From NCBI GenBank assembly GCA_004124405.1, contig SCKP01000011.1:1-42964 (forward strand): 42,964 bases of DNA, read 5' to 3'. This DNA is from Fidelibacterota bacterium (lineage in GTDB: Bacteria > Fidelibacterota > Marinisomatia > SCGC-AAA003-L08 > D37C17). Below, piece after piece: positions 42,931 through 42,964 of the stretch; positions within the stretch are counted from its first letter, which is position 1; each line of letters opens with the position of its first letter. Below the pieces are notes generated by a model. That model worked only from the letters and a program-made list of their open reading frames with translations, was not told the origin of the DNA and ran no database searches. Both the position numbers and the translations under genes were made by a program.

Positions 42931-42964
42931 ATGACTTTAAATAATCACGGACTTGATAAATTGG
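42931..42964 (+). CDS. 5' end of a downstream gene (cut at the right edge)
   Basis: An ATG at 42931 preceded by AAGGAATCACT opens MTLNNHGLDKL to the edge. Nine bases after the xerD stop and with an SD, so it is probably co-transcribed. Eleven codons are too few to identify it. Confidence 0.5.
   Translation, partial: MTLNNHGLDKL

Overview
The window is AT-rich bacterial DNA, densely coded. Two very large secreted peptidases end in C-terminal domains carrying the YPNPFNP-type motif of type IX-like secretion. Dockerin-like Ca-binding repeats, DUF2807 lipoproteins and mostly SD-led starts also occur. Together these suggest a marine member of the FCB group, most like Candidatus Neomarinimicrobiota (SAR406/Marinimicrobia). 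That placement is inference; no rRNA is present to test it.

Layout. Positions 1-11640 are almost all minus strand: a cut membrane protein, tRNA-Arg(TCT), a DUF2807 lipoprotein, an RlmL-type rRNA methyltransferase, a TerB-like protein, a cyclophilin, an orphan PqqB-like hydrolase, two small envelope proteins, an M6 metallopeptidase, gpsA, purM and a long-chain acyl-CoA ligase. Positions 11800-15460 are an eroded accessory island held between tRNA genes (Leu-CAA, Lys-TTT, Lys-CTT, Ser-GCT, Ser-TGA). It holds tiny peptide genes (one a 33-residue, 10-cysteine metallothionein-like peptide), a 22-bp-phased repeat array, a 48-bp duplication, the first 31 codons of a class III cyclase, and a tyrosine integrase broken by a stop codon and cut off against an equally truncated envelope gene.

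The most notable region is 16289-18424. Two neighbouring minus-strand genes each have a single in-frame UGA exactly at a redox-active position, and each UGA is followed by a good bacterial SECIS-like hairpin. One is a 2-Cys peroxiredoxin whose peroxidatic Cys is Sec47. The other is a secreted 429-residue protein (signal peptide, beta domain, dockerin, then a thioredoxin-like domain with a Sec-x-x-Cys motif) whose C-terminal domain resembles the N-terminal domain of animal selenoprotein P. Standard gene callers split the second into two ORFs and start the first at an internal Met, losing the active site. I read these as two selenoproteins, one probably exported and one cytosolic. The Sec machinery (selA/B/C/D) is not in the window.

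Positions 18487-26632 hold a beta-barrel/SppA-like fusion, queD, an SDR (dienoyl-CoA reductase-like), pepA, and a two-gene PAPS module (fused sat-cysC overlapping cysQ). Positions 26713-31538 follow with tRNA-Met and a surface-polysaccharide cluster: SLBB/Wza-type exporter, WbpE-like aminotransferase, remnants of a nucleotide-sugar dehydrogenase and an epimerase, and galE. Positions 31709-35557 encode a giant gingipain-type C25 peptidase with a dockerin and a sorting domain. The right end has a frameshifted small zinc-ribbon gene, an unknown protein, and a housekeeping run ileS-dksA/traR-lspA-rluD-xerD, with the start of a further gene at the edge.
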